64,000 bases of DNA from Clostridium vincentii (lineage in GTDB: Bacteria > Bacillota > Clostridia > Clostridiales > Clostridiaceae): contig NZ_PVXQ01000019.1 in assembly GCF_002995745.1 (NCBI RefSeq), forward strand, positions 1 to 64,000. Direction: 5' to 3'. The position numbers were made by a program, and so were the translations under genes. Below the pieces are notes generated by a model, which worked only from the letters and a program-made list of their open reading frames with translations, made no database searches and was not told where the DNA came from. This document shows positions 51,660 through 61,002 of the stretch, piece by piece. Within the stretch, counting starts at the first letter, position 1, and each line of letters starts with the position of its first letter.

Positions 51660-52742
51660 TTATTTGTTTTCTTTTTCAAATTTCTTCATGAATTCTACTA
51701 AAGCTTTAACACCTTGTATTGGCATAGCATTGTATATACTTGCTCTCATGCCTCCAACACTTCTATGTCCCTTTATATTCTCTATACCAGCTACTTTAGC
51801 TTCCTTTACAAACTTAGCATCTAATTCATCTGAACCAGTTACAAAAGGTACGTTCATTAGAGAACGATCTTTCTTTACAACAGTTCCTTTAAACATACTG
51901 TTTGAATCAAGGTAGTTATATAGTATAGCAGCTTTTTCTTCATTAATTTTCTTCATTGCCTCTAAGCCGCCCTTGTTTTTAATCCAGTTAAATACCTTAC
52001 CACATATGTATATTCCATATGCTGGAGGTGTATTATATAGTGAATTATTATCTGAATGAGTTTTATATTTTAACATAGTTGGAGTATTTGGTAATACATC
52101 GTCCGTAATTAAATCTTCACGAATTATTACTACAACCATACCTGCAGGTCCTATATTCTTCTGAACTCCTGCAAAAATCATTCCATACTTAGTTACATCC
52201 ACTGGTTCAGATAAAATATCTGATGACATATCTGCTACTAATATCTTATCTCCTACTTCTGGAAGTTCATGATAAGTAGTTCCATATATTGTATTATTAT
52301 GACATATGTACACATAATCAGCGTCATCACTGATCTTTATATTCTTCATATCTGGTATATATGTAAATGTCTTATCTTCTGAAGAAGCTAAAACATTAAC
52401 CTTTCCAAATAATTTTGCTTCTGATATTGCTTTTTTAGCCCATTGTCCTGTACTGATATAATCTGCACCTTTATTTTTCATTAAGTTCATTGGTATCATT
52501 GCAAATTGTTGTGATGCCCCACCTTGAAGAAATAATACCTTATAATTGTTTGGAATATTCATTAATTCTCTTAATGTTTTTTCTGCGTCCCCAATAATTC
52601 CTTCGAAAGCTTTAGAACGATGACTCATTTCCATAACAGACATTCCAGTCCCTCTGTAATCTAACATCTCTTCTGCCGCTTCCCTTAATACCTCTTCTGG
52701 CAATACAGCTGGTCCAGCTGCGAAATTGTAAACTCTTGACAT
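51660..52742 (-). CDS. serC: Phosphoserine aminotransferase
   Basis: Pyridoxal-phosphate enzyme converting 3-phosphohydroxypyruvate and glutamate to phosphoserine in serine synthesis. The 360 residues begin RVYNFAAGPAVLPEEVL, with GGASQQFAMIPMN, the cofactor lysine in FAGVQKNIGPAG and the C-terminal GHRSVGGMRASIYNAM. AAGGGGGC precedes the ATG. Its usual partner serA is not in the window. The gene stands alone with its own terminator. Confidence 0.95.
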   Translation of the reverse strand: MSRVYNFAAGPAVLPEEVLREAAEEMLDYRGTGMSVMEMSHRSKAFEGIIGDAEKTLRELMNIPNNYKVLFLQGGASQQFAMIPMNLMKNKGADYISTGQWAKKAISEAKLFGKVNVLASSEDKTFTYIPDMKNIKISDDADYVYICHNNTIYGTTYHELPEVGDKILVADMSSDILSEPVDVTKYGMIFAGVQKNIGPAGMVVVIIREDLITDDVLPNTPTMLKYKTHSDNNSLYNTPPAYGIYICGKVFNWIKNKGGLEAMKKINEEKAAILYNYLDSNSMFKGTVVKKDRSLMNVPFVTGSDELDAKFVKEAKVAGIENIKGHRSVGGMRASIYNAMPIQGVKALVEFMKKFEKENK

Positions 52743-52826
52743 AAAAATAGCCCCCTTAAATATTGTTTTAACTTATAATATTATAACATAATTTAAATAT
52801 AAATAATTAAGATAATCAAAATAAAA

Positions 52827-52858
52827 ATCCTTCCATGTGTATTCACAAAGAAGGACTT
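52827..52858 (-). terminator. Terminator of hsp20
   Basis: AATCCTTC (52827-52834) pairs with GAAGGACTT (52850-52858), with inner TGTG/CACA pairing, and ATTTTTATT follows on the minus strand. Confidence 0.75.
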
Positions 52859-52861
52859 ATG

Positions 52862-53347
52862 CTATTCAACTCTATAACTATCCACATCAATAATTGTTAC
52901 ATCATCCTTTTTAGCTTCAATTTTTTTCACTTTAGGAATGGTGAGCAGAAGTAAACTATCATTAAAGGTAGCCTTTAAATTGATTACATCAACATCTTCT
53001 ATATAAAAAGTCTTAATTAAATCTCCACCAGTTTGTACTACTGTCATCCTATAATTTTGTCCATTAGAATATACCTGTTTTCTTTTTATTGTTAATATTG
53101 CTTTATTTTTTTCAAAATCAATACTTACATCTTTAGGTCCTAACCCTGGTAAATATCCTTTTATTAAGTAGTATTCACCATAATCCTTAAGTTCAACATT
53201 AAAATCCTCTTCTTGACTCATTTCATTAACTAAATCATTAATTAAATTATTACCTAATATTTCATTTACTATAGAGGTTAAAAAATCATCCTCTAATATA
53301 TTCATATAGGAATTTTGATTATAATTAAAAGGAATCCTTCCAAACAT
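52862..53347 (-). CDS. Hsp20 family small heat-shock protein
   Basis: ATP-independent chaperone of 161 residues. The alpha-crystallin domain (about 47-140) reads FNVELKDYGEYYLIKGYLPG, with VSIDFEKNKAILTIKRK and FNDSLLLLTIPKV. The C-terminal extension lacks a clear I-x-I motif (TIIDVDSY). AAGGAGAG lies 8 bases before the ATG. No CIRCE element was seen upstream, so class I HrcA control is unlikely. Confidence 0.9.
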   Translation of the reverse strand: MFGRIPFNYNQNSYMNILEDDFLTSIVNEILGNNLINDLVNEMSQEEDFNVELKDYGEYYLIKGYLPGLGPKDVSIDFEKNKAILTIKRKQVYSNGQNYRMTVVQTGGDLIKTFYIEDVDVINLKATFNDSLLLLTIPKVKKIEAKKDDVTIIDVDSYRVE

Positions 53348-53423
53348 ATATATTACTCTCCTTGTATTTAAAGCATTATACTATATATGTATTATAGTGT
53401 TTCCTTAATTGATACTAATATAA

Positions 53424-54065
53424 TTAATAGCCAAATTCCTCAGCTAAGAATATAACATGAATACGGTCTTTTGTACCTTGTCTTTTAATTAATGTGTATT
53501 CATTACATATTCTCTCATTGCTTTTACAATCCATACAGTATCCAACCTTTGTGCAAGGTGTATTTCTATTTAATCTCTTTGCATTGGCAGGGGCTGATAT
53601 TTGTCTATTTCTATCTATAGCCCTATCTACATCCTTTACTATTTTATTAAATCCACAAACTACAATTACCTTTTCTGGTCCATATAACATAGCTGCAACT
53701 CTATTACCATTGCCATCCACATTGTATAATTCTCCACTCTCTGTAACAGCATTACTACTAGTGAAATATGCATCTGCAGAAAATGACTTCTTGAATATCT
53801 TAACAATTTCTTGTCTGTTTAGTCCGTCTTCGTATCTATCTAGGAATTCATATCTCTTTGTTCTTAAGTGATCTATAACTCCTGTCTCAAATAATGTACT
53901 GGAACCGCCACAGGCAACTATTGAATTGGTCTTAACCAATTCCTCTATTTTACTAATTAACTCAACTTTATCTTTTACATAGTATCCATTCATATTGTTA
54001 TCCTCTAATGATTTAATTGTTCTTAATACCCTTTGTTCATTGACCCATTTAGCATTTTGATCCAT
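53424..54065 (-). CDS. LUD-domain protein (lactate utilization family, DUF1121-like)
   Basis: Protein of 213 residues with an LUD/YkgG-type fold: VACGGSSTLFETGVIDHL, SSNAVTESGELYNVDGNGNRVAAMLYGPEKVI and GFNKIVKDVDRAI. A Cys-rich end (CTKVGYCMDCKSNERIC) could bind metal or an iron-sulfur cluster. Its automatic name, lactate utilization protein, comes from LutC homology; lutA and lutB are absent here, so that role is doubtful. AGGAGGAG precedes the ATG. Confidence 0.82.
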   Translation of the reverse strand: MDQNAKWVNEQRVLRTIKSLEDNNMNGYYVKDKVELISKIEELVKTNSIVACGGSSTLFETGVIDHLRTKRYEFLDRYEDGLNRQEIVKIFKKSFSADAYFTSSNAVTESGELYNVDGNGNRVAAMLYGPEKVIVVCGFNKIVKDVDRAIDRNRQISAPANAKRLNRNTPCTKVGYCMDCKSNERICNEYTLIKRQGTKDRIHVIFLAEEFGY

Positions 54066-54112
54066 TAATAACTCCTCCTACTTTCAATATAATTAAATTT
54101 TACCATAAAAAA

Positions 54113-54136
54113 AAGAACCCATTACTATGAGTTCTT
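54113..54136 (-). terminator. Terminator of the SEC-C gene
   Basis: Ten-bp stem AAGAACCCAT (54113-54122) with ATGAGTTCTT (54127-54136), one G-U pair in minus-strand RNA, and a run of T following. Confidence 0.82.
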
Positions 54137-54148
54137 AAATCTACAAAA

Positions 54149-54646
54149 TTATTTTCCACAACATTTTTTATATTTCTTTCCACTTCCACAAGGACATGGA
54201 TCATTTCTTCCCACTTTATTGTCATTTCTAACAATTTTTGATTCTTTATATTCTTTTTCGATTTCTTTTCTCTTGTCTTGTGAGAATATTCCATCCCATT
54301 GTGGTAATGTGAATAAATATTCTGCCTTTGCATCAAGCATATTAAAATATAATTTTTCTAAGTTAATATCAAAGGTTAATTCAGTAGTTGCTTCAATAGT
54401 TTCTAAATCATGTTGAACATTTAAGCTATCATTAATACCATCTACAAAACCCATAATAAATTCTTCTGTTCCATTATGTTTCTTACTTAACTCTGCAATT
54501 GTAGTTTTAACTACTTCCTCATGTTTTGAAAGTATTTCTATATATATACCTTTTTCAATTTTACTATACTCATCCCAGAACGCATCTTCACCCTTTTCTT
54601 TAACGTACTTAACTACCATGTCAGTCCAATTCTTATATAAACTCAT
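54149..54646 (-). CDS. SEC-C motif protein
   Basis: Protein of 165 residues with a mostly helical body of unknown role and a C-terminal SEC-C zinc motif, [19 protein letters not shown], as at the end of SecA, where it binds SecB or ribosomes. There are no membrane segments. AGGAGAAA precedes the ATG. It may be an adaptor linked to protein export, but the evidence is the motif only. Confidence 0.82.
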   Translation of the reverse strand: MSLYKNWTDMVVKYVKEKGEDAFWDEYSKIEKGIYIEILSKHEEVVKTTIAELSKKHNGTEEFIMGFVDGINDSLNVQHDLETIEATTELTFDINLEKLYFNMLDAKAEYLFTLPQWDGIFSQDKRKEIEKEYKESKIVRNDNKVGRNDPCPCGSGKKYKKCCGK

Positions 54647-54727
54647 GTTTTTCTCCTCTTTCCTTTTGTATCTTTAAAATATTATACTAAGTTACTTTCT
54701 TTGTTTCAACTAATTATTTATTTTATA

Positions 54728-55519
54728 TTATAATTCAATATATCCACTTGGCTCATGTCTGCTAGCCATAAGCACATTTATGTCTTCTCCCTGAATAAGT
54801 CCATTTTCCTGCATAATACTTAAAACTGTTTGAAAAGCTAAATCAGGATGATTGTTAGTTTTGCTTAAATGTCCTAGAAGTATTTTCTTTCCTTCTCCAC
54901 ATTTAGCTATATTAACTAAGGCTTTTCCACAATCATCATTTGATAAATGTCCAACCTCACTTAATATTCTTCTTTTTAATGAATAAGGATATGGTCCATA
55001 CTTTAACATACTAATATCATGATTACATTCCAAAAGAATAGAATCAGAATCTTTTATGTTACTATAAATTTCTTCTGTAAATATACCAAAGTCAGTTGCA
55101 ACGCTTACTATTTTGTTTTTACTAGCAATCGTGTATCCCACTGGGGCTATAGCATCATGAGGTATAACAAAGGATTTTACAGATAATCCTCCAACTTCCA
55201 CCGTGCTTCGCCTATCTATTATTTTTATATTAGATTCCTTAATATTTCCTATAGACCTCTCCATAGCACACCAAGTTTTATCATTAGCATAAATTGGAAT
55301 GTCATATTTACGTGAAAGAACTCCAACGCCCTTTATATGATCACCATGTTCATGGGTAATAAATATTCCGTCTAATTCTTTGCCTTTTTGTCCAATGATT
55401 TTTAAAGCCTCATCGATCTTTTTTCCTGGCAAGCCTGCATCTATTAGTATGTTTGTATTATCTTGTGAAACAAAAATACTATTTCCACTACTACCACTAT
55501 ATAATGAGCAAAATATCAT
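54728..55519 (-). CDS. walJ: MBL fold metallo-hydrolase, WalJ/YycJ type
   Basis: Metal-dependent hydrolase of 263 residues. The beta-lactamase-fold signature is FITHEHGDHIKGV; other ligands lie in VATDFGIFT, LECNHD and LGHLSKTNNHPD. The N-terminal CSLYSGSSGNSIFV is typical of YycJ. In Bacillus this gene belongs to the walRK operon and affects cell division and DNA repair; walRK is not adjacent here. GGGGGAAA precedes the ATG. It starts 15 bases after murA. Confidence 0.9.
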   Translation of the reverse strand: MIFCSLYSGSSGNSIFVSQDNTNILIDAGLPGKKIDEALKIIGQKGKELDGIFITHEHGDHIKGVGVLSRKYDIPIYANDKTWCAMERSIGNIKESNIKIIDRRSTVEVGGLSVKSFVIPHDAIAPVGYTIASKNKIVSVATDFGIFTEEIYSNIKDSDSILLECNHDISMLKYGPYPYSLKRRILSEVGHLSNDDCGKALVNIAKCGEGKKILLGHLSKTNNHPDLAFQTVLSIMQENGLIQGEDINVLMASRHEPSGYIEL

Positions 55520-55534
55520 TTTATTTCCCCCGTT

Positions 55535-56800
55535 TTATTCTTGAACTTTAATCCTGTGTATGTCAGCTCCTAAAGCTGAAAATTTATTTTCTATGTGAGG
55601 ATACCCTCTATCAATATGTTCAATACTTGTTATTTGAGTCTCACCTTCTGCAACAAGTCCTGCAATAACCATAGCTGCGCCGGCCCTTAAATCTGTAGCT
55701 TTAACTATAGCCCCTGTAAGTTTTTTAACACCATCAATTATAGCAACTCTACCTTCTACTTTTATGTTAGAGCCCATCTTTTTTAATTCATCAATATGTT
55801 TATGTCTATTTTCCCAAATAGATTCTGTAATTAAACTTCTTCCAGCAACGGTACTTAAAAGTGCTGACATTGGCTGCTGAACATCTGTTGGAAACCCTGG
55901 ATATGGCGTTGTTTTTATATTAACTCCCTTTAATTCCTTATCAACAGTAACTCTAATTGAGTCATCGCCTTCTTCAACTATAGCTCCCATTTCCTTTAAT
56001 TTTGCAGAAATAGACTCTAAATGCTTAGGTATAACATTAGTTATTGTCACATCACCCTTAGTTGCTGCAGCTGCTATCATAAATGTTCCTGCCTCAATTT
56101 GATCTGGTATAACACTATATGAACAACCCTTTAATTCTTTAACTCCCATTATTCTTATAATATCAGTTCCTGCCCCCTTTATATTTGCACCCATTGTGTT
56201 TAAAAAGTTTGCAACATCAACTACATGAGGCTCTTTTGCTACATTTTCTAATGTAGTAATCCCTTCGGCTAGAGTCGCTGCTATCATTACATTTATTGTA
56301 GCTCCAACGGATACTACATCAAAGAAAATATCTGCTCCTACTAACTTATCTGCCTTCAAAATAACTGAGCCATGTTCTATTACTACCTCTGCCCCTAGAG
56401 CTTCAAATCCCTTTATATGTTGGTCTATAGGTCTTACTCCAATAGGGCACCCCCCTGGAAGCTGAACCTTTGCTTGCTTAAATCTTGTAAGAAGAGCACC
56501 TATAAAATAATAAGAAGCTCGCATTCTTCTAACATCATCTGTACATGCATCAAAATTTGTCACATCACTGCTATCAACCTCTAATGTATTATTATCTAAT
56601 TTATTAACAGTACATCCTAAACTTCTTAATATTCTTTCTAAACAATGAACGTCCTCTATATCTGGTATATTATCTATTACACATTTTCCTTTACTTGCAA
56701 CAACTGCTGCAGGTAGAATTGCTACTGCTGCGTTTTTAGCTCCATTAATCTCCACTGAACCTCTGAGAGCTGTACCTCCGTTAATTACTAATCTTTCCAT
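55535..56800 (-). CDS. murA: UDP-N-acetylglucosamine 1-carboxyvinyltransferase
   Basis: First committed step of peptidoglycan synthesis: adds enolpyruvate from PEP to UDP-GlcNAc. The 421 residues contain [14 protein letters not shown], the catalytic and fosfomycin-target Cys118 in [15 protein letters not shown], and the C-terminal [13 protein letters not shown]. Firmicutes often have a second MurA paralog; which one this is cannot be told. AGGGTGA precedes the ATG. It is likely cotranscribed with the WalJ-type gene. Confidence 0.95.
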   Translation of the reverse strand: MERLVINGGTALRGSVEINGAKNAAVAILPAAVVASKGKCVIDNIPDIEDVHCLERILRSLGCTVNKLDNNTLEVDSSDVTNFDACTDDVRRMRASYYFIGALLTRFKQAKVQLPGGCPIGVRPIDQHIKGFEALGAEVVIEHGSVILKADKLVGADIFFDVVSVGATINVMIAATLAEGITTLENVAKEPHVVDVANFLNTMGANIKGAGTDIIRIMGVKELKGCSYSVIPDQIEAGTFMIAAAATKGDVTITNVIPKHLESISAKLKEMGAIVEEGDDSIRVTVDKELKGVNIKTTPYPGFPTDVQQPMSALLSTVAGRSLITESIWENRHKHIDELKKMGSNIKVEGRVAIIDGVKKLTGAIVKATDLRAGAAMVIAGLVAEGETQITSIEHIDRGYPHIENKFSALGADIHRIKVQE

Positions 56801-57137
56801 GTTTTTTCACCCTTATTTCATAGATTCTATATATTAAATTTCCGTTAAATTCATAATTAATATTTATAATTTTCTCTTACTACATTTTTTTCCTATTATA
56901 TCTTAAATGTATCTTATTTATTATATCATAAACTAGATTAAATTAAATGTTTTTTTTGATTCAATTTATTAAGTCCCCTTTTTTAGATTCTTTTATTGCT
57001 TTATATTAAAAATATATCTTACATCACAAAATGCACATAATTATATTTTTTGTATTTTTATATATGTTAATATGTTATAATTTATTACAAAGTTTGTATG
57101 TTTACTACTAACTATTCTAAGGATGTGAGGTTACTAT
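56801..57137. other. Divergent intergenic region between murA and 2H-like gene
   Basis: A very AT-rich stretch without a gene. It includes an extended minus-10 promoter (57073-57081) for the rightward gene. I saw no convincing hairpin or repeat. A murA promoter must lie here but could not be fixed. Confidence 0.5.
57073..57081 (+). promoter_or_regulatory. Extended minus-10 promoter
   Basis: TGTTATAAT: a perfect TATAAT (57076-57081) with a TG one base before it (57073-57074). No good minus-35 is visible, as is usual for extended minus-10 promoters. The gene starts 57 bases downstream. Confidence 0.6.
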
Positions 57138-57683
57138 ATGAAATATTATATTGTTGCACTTTTTGATGATAATTCTTATGAATCTATAACACCGATTCAA
57201 AGAAATATTTCTAAAAAGTTCAGGGCTAATAGAAACTCTCCTATGCCCTATATTGCTTTGGAGATTATAGATAATCCTAATATAGAAAAATTATATACAG
57301 TTATAGATAAAATTATTAAGCCTTATAAAAATTTTAAAATAGAGCTTTGTGATGAAATTTCTATAAATGAGAATATGAAAACTATTAATCTATCAATTGT
57401 AAATGAAGGTTATATTAAAAAAATCAGTCGTACTCTACGAGATACTTTATCTCTTCACGGAATATATACTACAGAGCCTGAAATAAAAGATTTATCAATA
57501 TCCTTGGGTAATATAAATTCTTTTAATAAAGACAGTAAAAAAAATAATAATGATATTGCCTTTGATCTAATTAAGAAGAACGGCAAAAATTTAACCCTTA
57601 AGGTAAATGCCTTAGAGATTTGGAAAATATCAAACAATAAAAAAGAAACTTCAATAAAAAGCTATGAACTAAGATCTTTTTAA
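57138..57683 (+). CDS. 2H phosphoesterase-like protein lacking catalytic histidines
   Basis: Protein of 181 residues whose layout (MKYYIVALFDDNSYESI, then two related halves) resembles the LigT/2'-5' RNA ligase fold. The usual H-x-T/S motifs appear to be replaced: PYIALEI where PHITL is expected, and LSISLGNI where HISLG is expected. It may bind RNA or a nucleotide without cleaving it. The assignment is by fold pattern and is tentative. GAGGT precedes the ATG by about 8 bases. Confidence 0.55.
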   Translation: MKYYIVALFDDNSYESITPIQRNISKKFRANRNSPMPYIALEIIDNPNIEKLYTVIDKIIKPYKNFKIELCDEISINENMKTINLSIVNEGYIKKISRTLRDTLSLHGIYTTEPEIKDLSISLGNINSFNKDSKKNNNDIAFDLIKKNGKNLTLKVNALEIWKISNNKKETSIKSYELRSF

Positions 57684-57836
57684 GGTATTGTATGGAAAAA
57701 GTTTTAATTTATGTAAAAATAATTGAAACTTTTTTATTTATTTATTTTTGTATTCGTTTTCCCCCCTTTTATTTACTTTAAAGATTTTGTAAAATATAAA
57801 TATAGATGATGATTTAATCATTAAGGAGGAAATTTT

Positions 57837-58313
57837 ATGAACATTACAAATTTATTTAAAATTCAAAGAGAAATTTCTAATGAACTGGCTGTTGATTCAA
57901 ACTTAAGCGATTATAAAATATTAGCAAGAAAAAATCTTGAACTTACAATAAAAATTAGTGACTTAGCTAGAGCGACTAATTGTTATAAATATTGGATTAG
58001 TGATGATCCTATTTTAGATAATAATAAAATTTTCGAAAAATATATATCCTGCTTTATCCAAATTATTTCTTTAGGATTAAATAATAATTATACTGACATA
58101 GAAGAAGTAAATGTTGAACCAAGTGAATATTGTCTTAGTGATGAATTCATAAACTTATTTATAGACATAAACGATTTAATTATATCTCCATCTAAAGATC
58201 ATTTTATAACATTACTTGAGGATTTTTTAAGCCTTTCTATTAACCTTGATTTTTCTGAAGGTATGGTTTTAGATGGTTTTTATCAAAATTCTCCCCTGAA
58301 TTTAGCTTTGTAA
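57837..58313 (+). CDS. Dimeric dUTPase-like protein with altered metal site
   Basis: Protein of 158 residues resembling the all-alpha dimeric dUTPase/MazG group: NLFKIQREISNEL, then CYKYWISDD matching the FKFW segment, and FEKYISCFIQIISLGLNN matching LEEYVDxLHFxLSxGL. The metal-binding acids are partly lost: the ELGEL motif reads KISDL and the EExxD Asp is Ser. It may be inactive or a paralog with another role. AAGGAGGAAA precedes the ATG. Confidence 0.65.
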   Translation: MNITNLFKIQREISNELAVDSNLSDYKILARKNLELTIKISDLARATNCYKYWISDDPILDNNKIFEKYISCFIQIISLGLNNNYTDIEEVNVEPSEYCLSDEFINLFIDINDLIISPSKDHFITLLEDFLSLSINLDFSEGMVLDGFYQNSPLNLAL

Positions 58314-58380
58314 TTTAGCTGAAAGCTCTTTTATATTATTTCTCTTTAATGGAAATACTATTTCTGAGGTGATAATTTTT

Positions 58381-58812
58381 ATGATAGCAGTAATTTTTGC
58401 AATTATTTCAGGAATATCCATGAGTGTTCAGGGTGTATTTGATACAAGACTTAGTGAAAAAATTGGTCTATGGGAGGCAACTGTGTTAATACAAGGTAGT
58501 GCCCTTATATTAGCCCTTTTAATAACCTTCTTTTTTGGTAAAGGCAGTTATAGTAATCTTAAAAGCATCAATAAGCTATATTTGCTTGGAGGGGTGCTAG
58601 GTGTCATTATTACCTTTACAGTTATAAAAAGTATTGGTAGCTTAGGAGCCACATACGCTATAGGTATTATTCTAATTGCTCAACTAATTGCCGCAGCATT
58701 AATAGATGCCTTTGGTCTATTTGGTAGTGAAAGACTTACTTTTCACTTAAAAGATATACTAGGAGTTTCAATTATGTTAATAGGTATCGTAGTATTCAAA
58801 TGGAATAGATAA
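58381..58812 (+). CDS. DMT family membrane protein, YdcZ (DUF606) type
   Basis: Membrane protein of 143 residues with five hydrophobic helices (about 2-20, 32-52, 62-82, 88-108, 121-140). Family features are SGISMSVQGVFDTRLSEKIG and GATYAIGIILIAQLIAAALIDAFG. YdcZ proteins are half-size drug/metabolite transporters that probably form dimers. The start at 58381 has GAGGTG 8 to 9 bases upstream; a GTG at 58369 would include that site. The next gene begins 17 bases downstream. Confidence 0.85.
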   Translation: MIAVIFAIISGISMSVQGVFDTRLSEKIGLWEATVLIQGSALILALLITFFFGKGSYSNLKSINKLYLLGGVLGVIITFTVIKSIGSLGATYAIGIILIAQLIAAALIDAFGLFGSERLTFHLKDILGVSIMLIGIVVFKWNR

Positions 58813-58829
58813 TTTTAAGGAGTTATAAA

Positions 58830-59648
58830 ATGAATTTTTTTAAGAATATAGTATTCTTATCTCAATTAACTACAACCAACATAAAAGCATATTTTAAATC
58901 AAAAGAACCTGTAGCCTCTGAACCTATTTATACAAACTCTGTGAACTGGTATGGTCATGCTACAGCTATAATTAACCTATCTGACATAATTATTCTTACT
59001 GACCCTGTCCTGTCAAATTATTTAGGACATTTTTTTAAGAGACTTGTAGATAAACCCTATCTATTAAAGGGAAAAAGAGTTGATTACATTTTATTATCCC
59101 ATGGGCATATGGACCATATGGATTTCCCCTCTCTAAGGAAACTTGATAAAACCGCTACTATTATTGTTCCAAAAGGTTATAAAAGATTGATGAAAATTTT
59201 TGGATTCAAAAAAGTCGTAGTATTACGCCATGATGAAGTTTATGAGGATGATAAAATTAAGATTACATCCATAAAAGCAGATCATGATGGACGAAGATAT
59301 TATATGGGTATAGATAATGAAAGCCACTCATATCTAATTGAAAGAAATAATAAAAAGATATTTTTTGCAGGTGATACTGTTTATACCCAAAAGTTCAGTT
59401 CTCTAGAATGTGATGTTGCTTTAATGCCTGTAGGGTGCTATAAACCTGATAGGTTTGCATGTATGCATTGTACACCTGAAGAAAGTTATAAAATGTTTAA
59501 AATGATGAATTGTCCTGCCATGATACCTATACATTATAAGACCTTTAAAATTTCGTTAGAAAATTTTGATGATACTACTAATATCTTAAAAAACTTTAAA
59601 GATGAAACTTTAAAGATTATAAATATAGGAGAAACTTATAAACTATAA
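58830..59648 (+). CDS. MBL fold metallo-hydrolase (UlaG-like)
   Basis: Hydrolase of 272 residues. The metal-binding signature is LLSHGHMDHMDFPSL, with further ligands in DHDGRR, FAGDTVY and MIPIHYKTFK. An N-terminal VNWYGHATAIINL block is typical of UlaG/lipid phosphodiesterase-like proteins. The substrate is unknown. TAAGGAG precedes the ATG. It is probably cotranscribed with the YdcZ-type gene and ends with a strong terminator. Confidence 0.88.
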   Translation: MNFFKNIVFLSQLTTTNIKAYFKSKEPVASEPIYTNSVNWYGHATAIINLSDIIILTDPVLSNYLGHFFKRLVDKPYLLKGKRVDYILLSHGHMDHMDFPSLRKLDKTATIIVPKGYKRLMKIFGFKKVVVLRHDEVYEDDKIKITSIKADHDGRRYYMGIDNESHSYLIERNNKKIFFAGDTVYTQKFSSLECDVALMPVGCYKPDRFACMHCTPEESYKMFKMMNCPAMIPIHYKTFKISLENFDDTTNILKNFKDETLKIINIGETYKL

Positions 59649-59676
59649 AAAGCAACCTAACTTTAGGTTGCTTTTT
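59647..59676 (+). terminator. Terminator of the MBL hydrolase gene
   Basis: Thirteen-bp stem AAAAAGCAACCTA (59647-59659) with TAGGTTGCTTTTT (59664-59676), loop ACTT. It begins at the stop codon. Confidence 0.92.
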
Positions 59677-59743
59677 ATAGTATATTAACAAATAGTAGCA
59701 TACTTATATATTATATTAAAGAAACAATTAATAGGAGCATTTT

Positions 59744-60937
59744 ATGTTTTTTCATAAAAATAAACTAGATAAAAATTTAAATTACTACTTATCTAATAAC
59801 TGCTATAAAAAATATAGAGTTTTAATTAAGTATAAAAATTTAAATGATAATATTGTAAAAAAACTTTCATCCCGTACGTGTGAATTTCTTTATACTCTCA
59901 GTTATTCAAAAATACTTTGTGCTAAATTAGATTCCCATACCATAGATAGAATATTAGAATATCCTGAAATCGAGTATATTTGTTTAGATGAATATTTATT
60001 TCTCTGTGGTATGAGTGTCTCTACTGCAAATAACATACATCTCTCTGAAAAATATAGCCTTTTGGGCACAGGTATTGGTATAGGAATTATTGATAGTGGA
60101 GTTTATCCTCATCAGGATCTACAAACTCCATCAAATAGAATTGAATTATTTACAGACTTAATAAACCACTTAGCTTATCCTTATGATGATAATGGGCATG
60201 GTACCTGTATTGCAGGATTAATATCCGGCAGTGGATCTTCCTCAAACTCTCTTTACACGGGTATTGCCCCTCATTCAAAATTACATTGCTATAAAGCCTT
60301 TGATAAACTTGGTAAGGGTTATGCATCTGATATACTTTTTGCCCTAGAGAGCTTAATTGATTCTTCTGATAAATATAATATTAAGATTCTCGCTCTTCCT
60401 TTTGAATTATTAACACATAACATATTTATTTCTAAGGCCTTTGATAATACTTTTTGTAAAGCAATTTCAATGGGCATAGCACCTATTGTACCTAGTGGCA
60501 GTAATTTAAATTCTACTGGTTCTATAATGGGAATTGCCACCTTATCATCTTGTATTACTGTTGCAGGAGTAGACTCTAGTAAAACTATAAGCCCTTATAC
60601 CTATTCCTCAGCTGGACCTTATTCAAAAACACAAAAACCAAATTTAAGTGCCGCTGCTGTGAATATTACTTCATTAAATTCTGATACATCCTATATATCA
60701 GAAAAAGATGGCTTCAAACTTTATCCTGATAAGCTTGAAGCCACCTATAAAACTTTTAGTGGTACATCTTTAAGTGTAGCTTTTATAGCTGGTTTATGTG
60801 CGTTACTATTTGAAAATGATCCTACTTTATCCTTTAAAGATCTATGTTCTATTTTAAAACTCTCCTGTGAACTCCAAGATTTCTCAAAATTCCAGCAGGG
60901 GGAAGGCCTTATTAATATATCAAATCTCCTTACCTAA
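59744..60937 (+). CDS. S8 family serine protease (subtilase), no signal peptide
   Basis: Subtilisin-type protease of 397 residues. The catalytic triad is Asp117 (GIIDSGVYPH), His152 (DDNGHGTCIAGL) and Ser342 (SGTSLSVAFIAGL). An N-terminal propeptide-like region (about 20-85) precedes the catalytic domain. There is no signal peptide, so it is probably intracellular or released in another way. The oxyanion region reads PIVPSGSNLN instead of the usual AAAGN. CATAGGAG-type site TAGGAG precedes the ATG. It is a single gene, convergent with the M23 peptidase gene. Confidence 0.88.
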   Translation: MFFHKNKLDKNLNYYLSNNCYKKYRVLIKYKNLNDNIVKKLSSRTCEFLYTLSYSKILCAKLDSHTIDRILEYPEIEYICLDEYLFLCGMSVSTANNIHLSEKYSLLGTGIGIGIIDSGVYPHQDLQTPSNRIELFTDLINHLAYPYDDNGHGTCIAGLISGSGSSSNSLYTGIAPHSKLHCYKAFDKLGKGYASDILFALESLIDSSDKYNIKILALPFELLTHNIFISKAFDNTFCKAISMGIAPIVPSGSNLNSTGSIMGIATLSSCITVAGVDSSKTISPYTYSSAGPYSKTQKPNLSAAAVNITSLNSDTSYISEKDGFKLYPDKLEATYKTFSGTSLSVAFIAGLCALLFENDPTLSFKDLCSILKLSCELQDFSKFQQGEGLINISNLLT

Positions 60938-61002
60938 GCCACATGAAAGAGAATAATAAAGCAATTATACAAGTATACTGATTTGTTATTTTTTTATTGT
61001 GT

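Noticed and set aside
54100..54336. Minus-strand frame of 78 codons
   Set aside because: Out-of-frame shadow overlapping the SEC-C gene, which has the recognisable motif.
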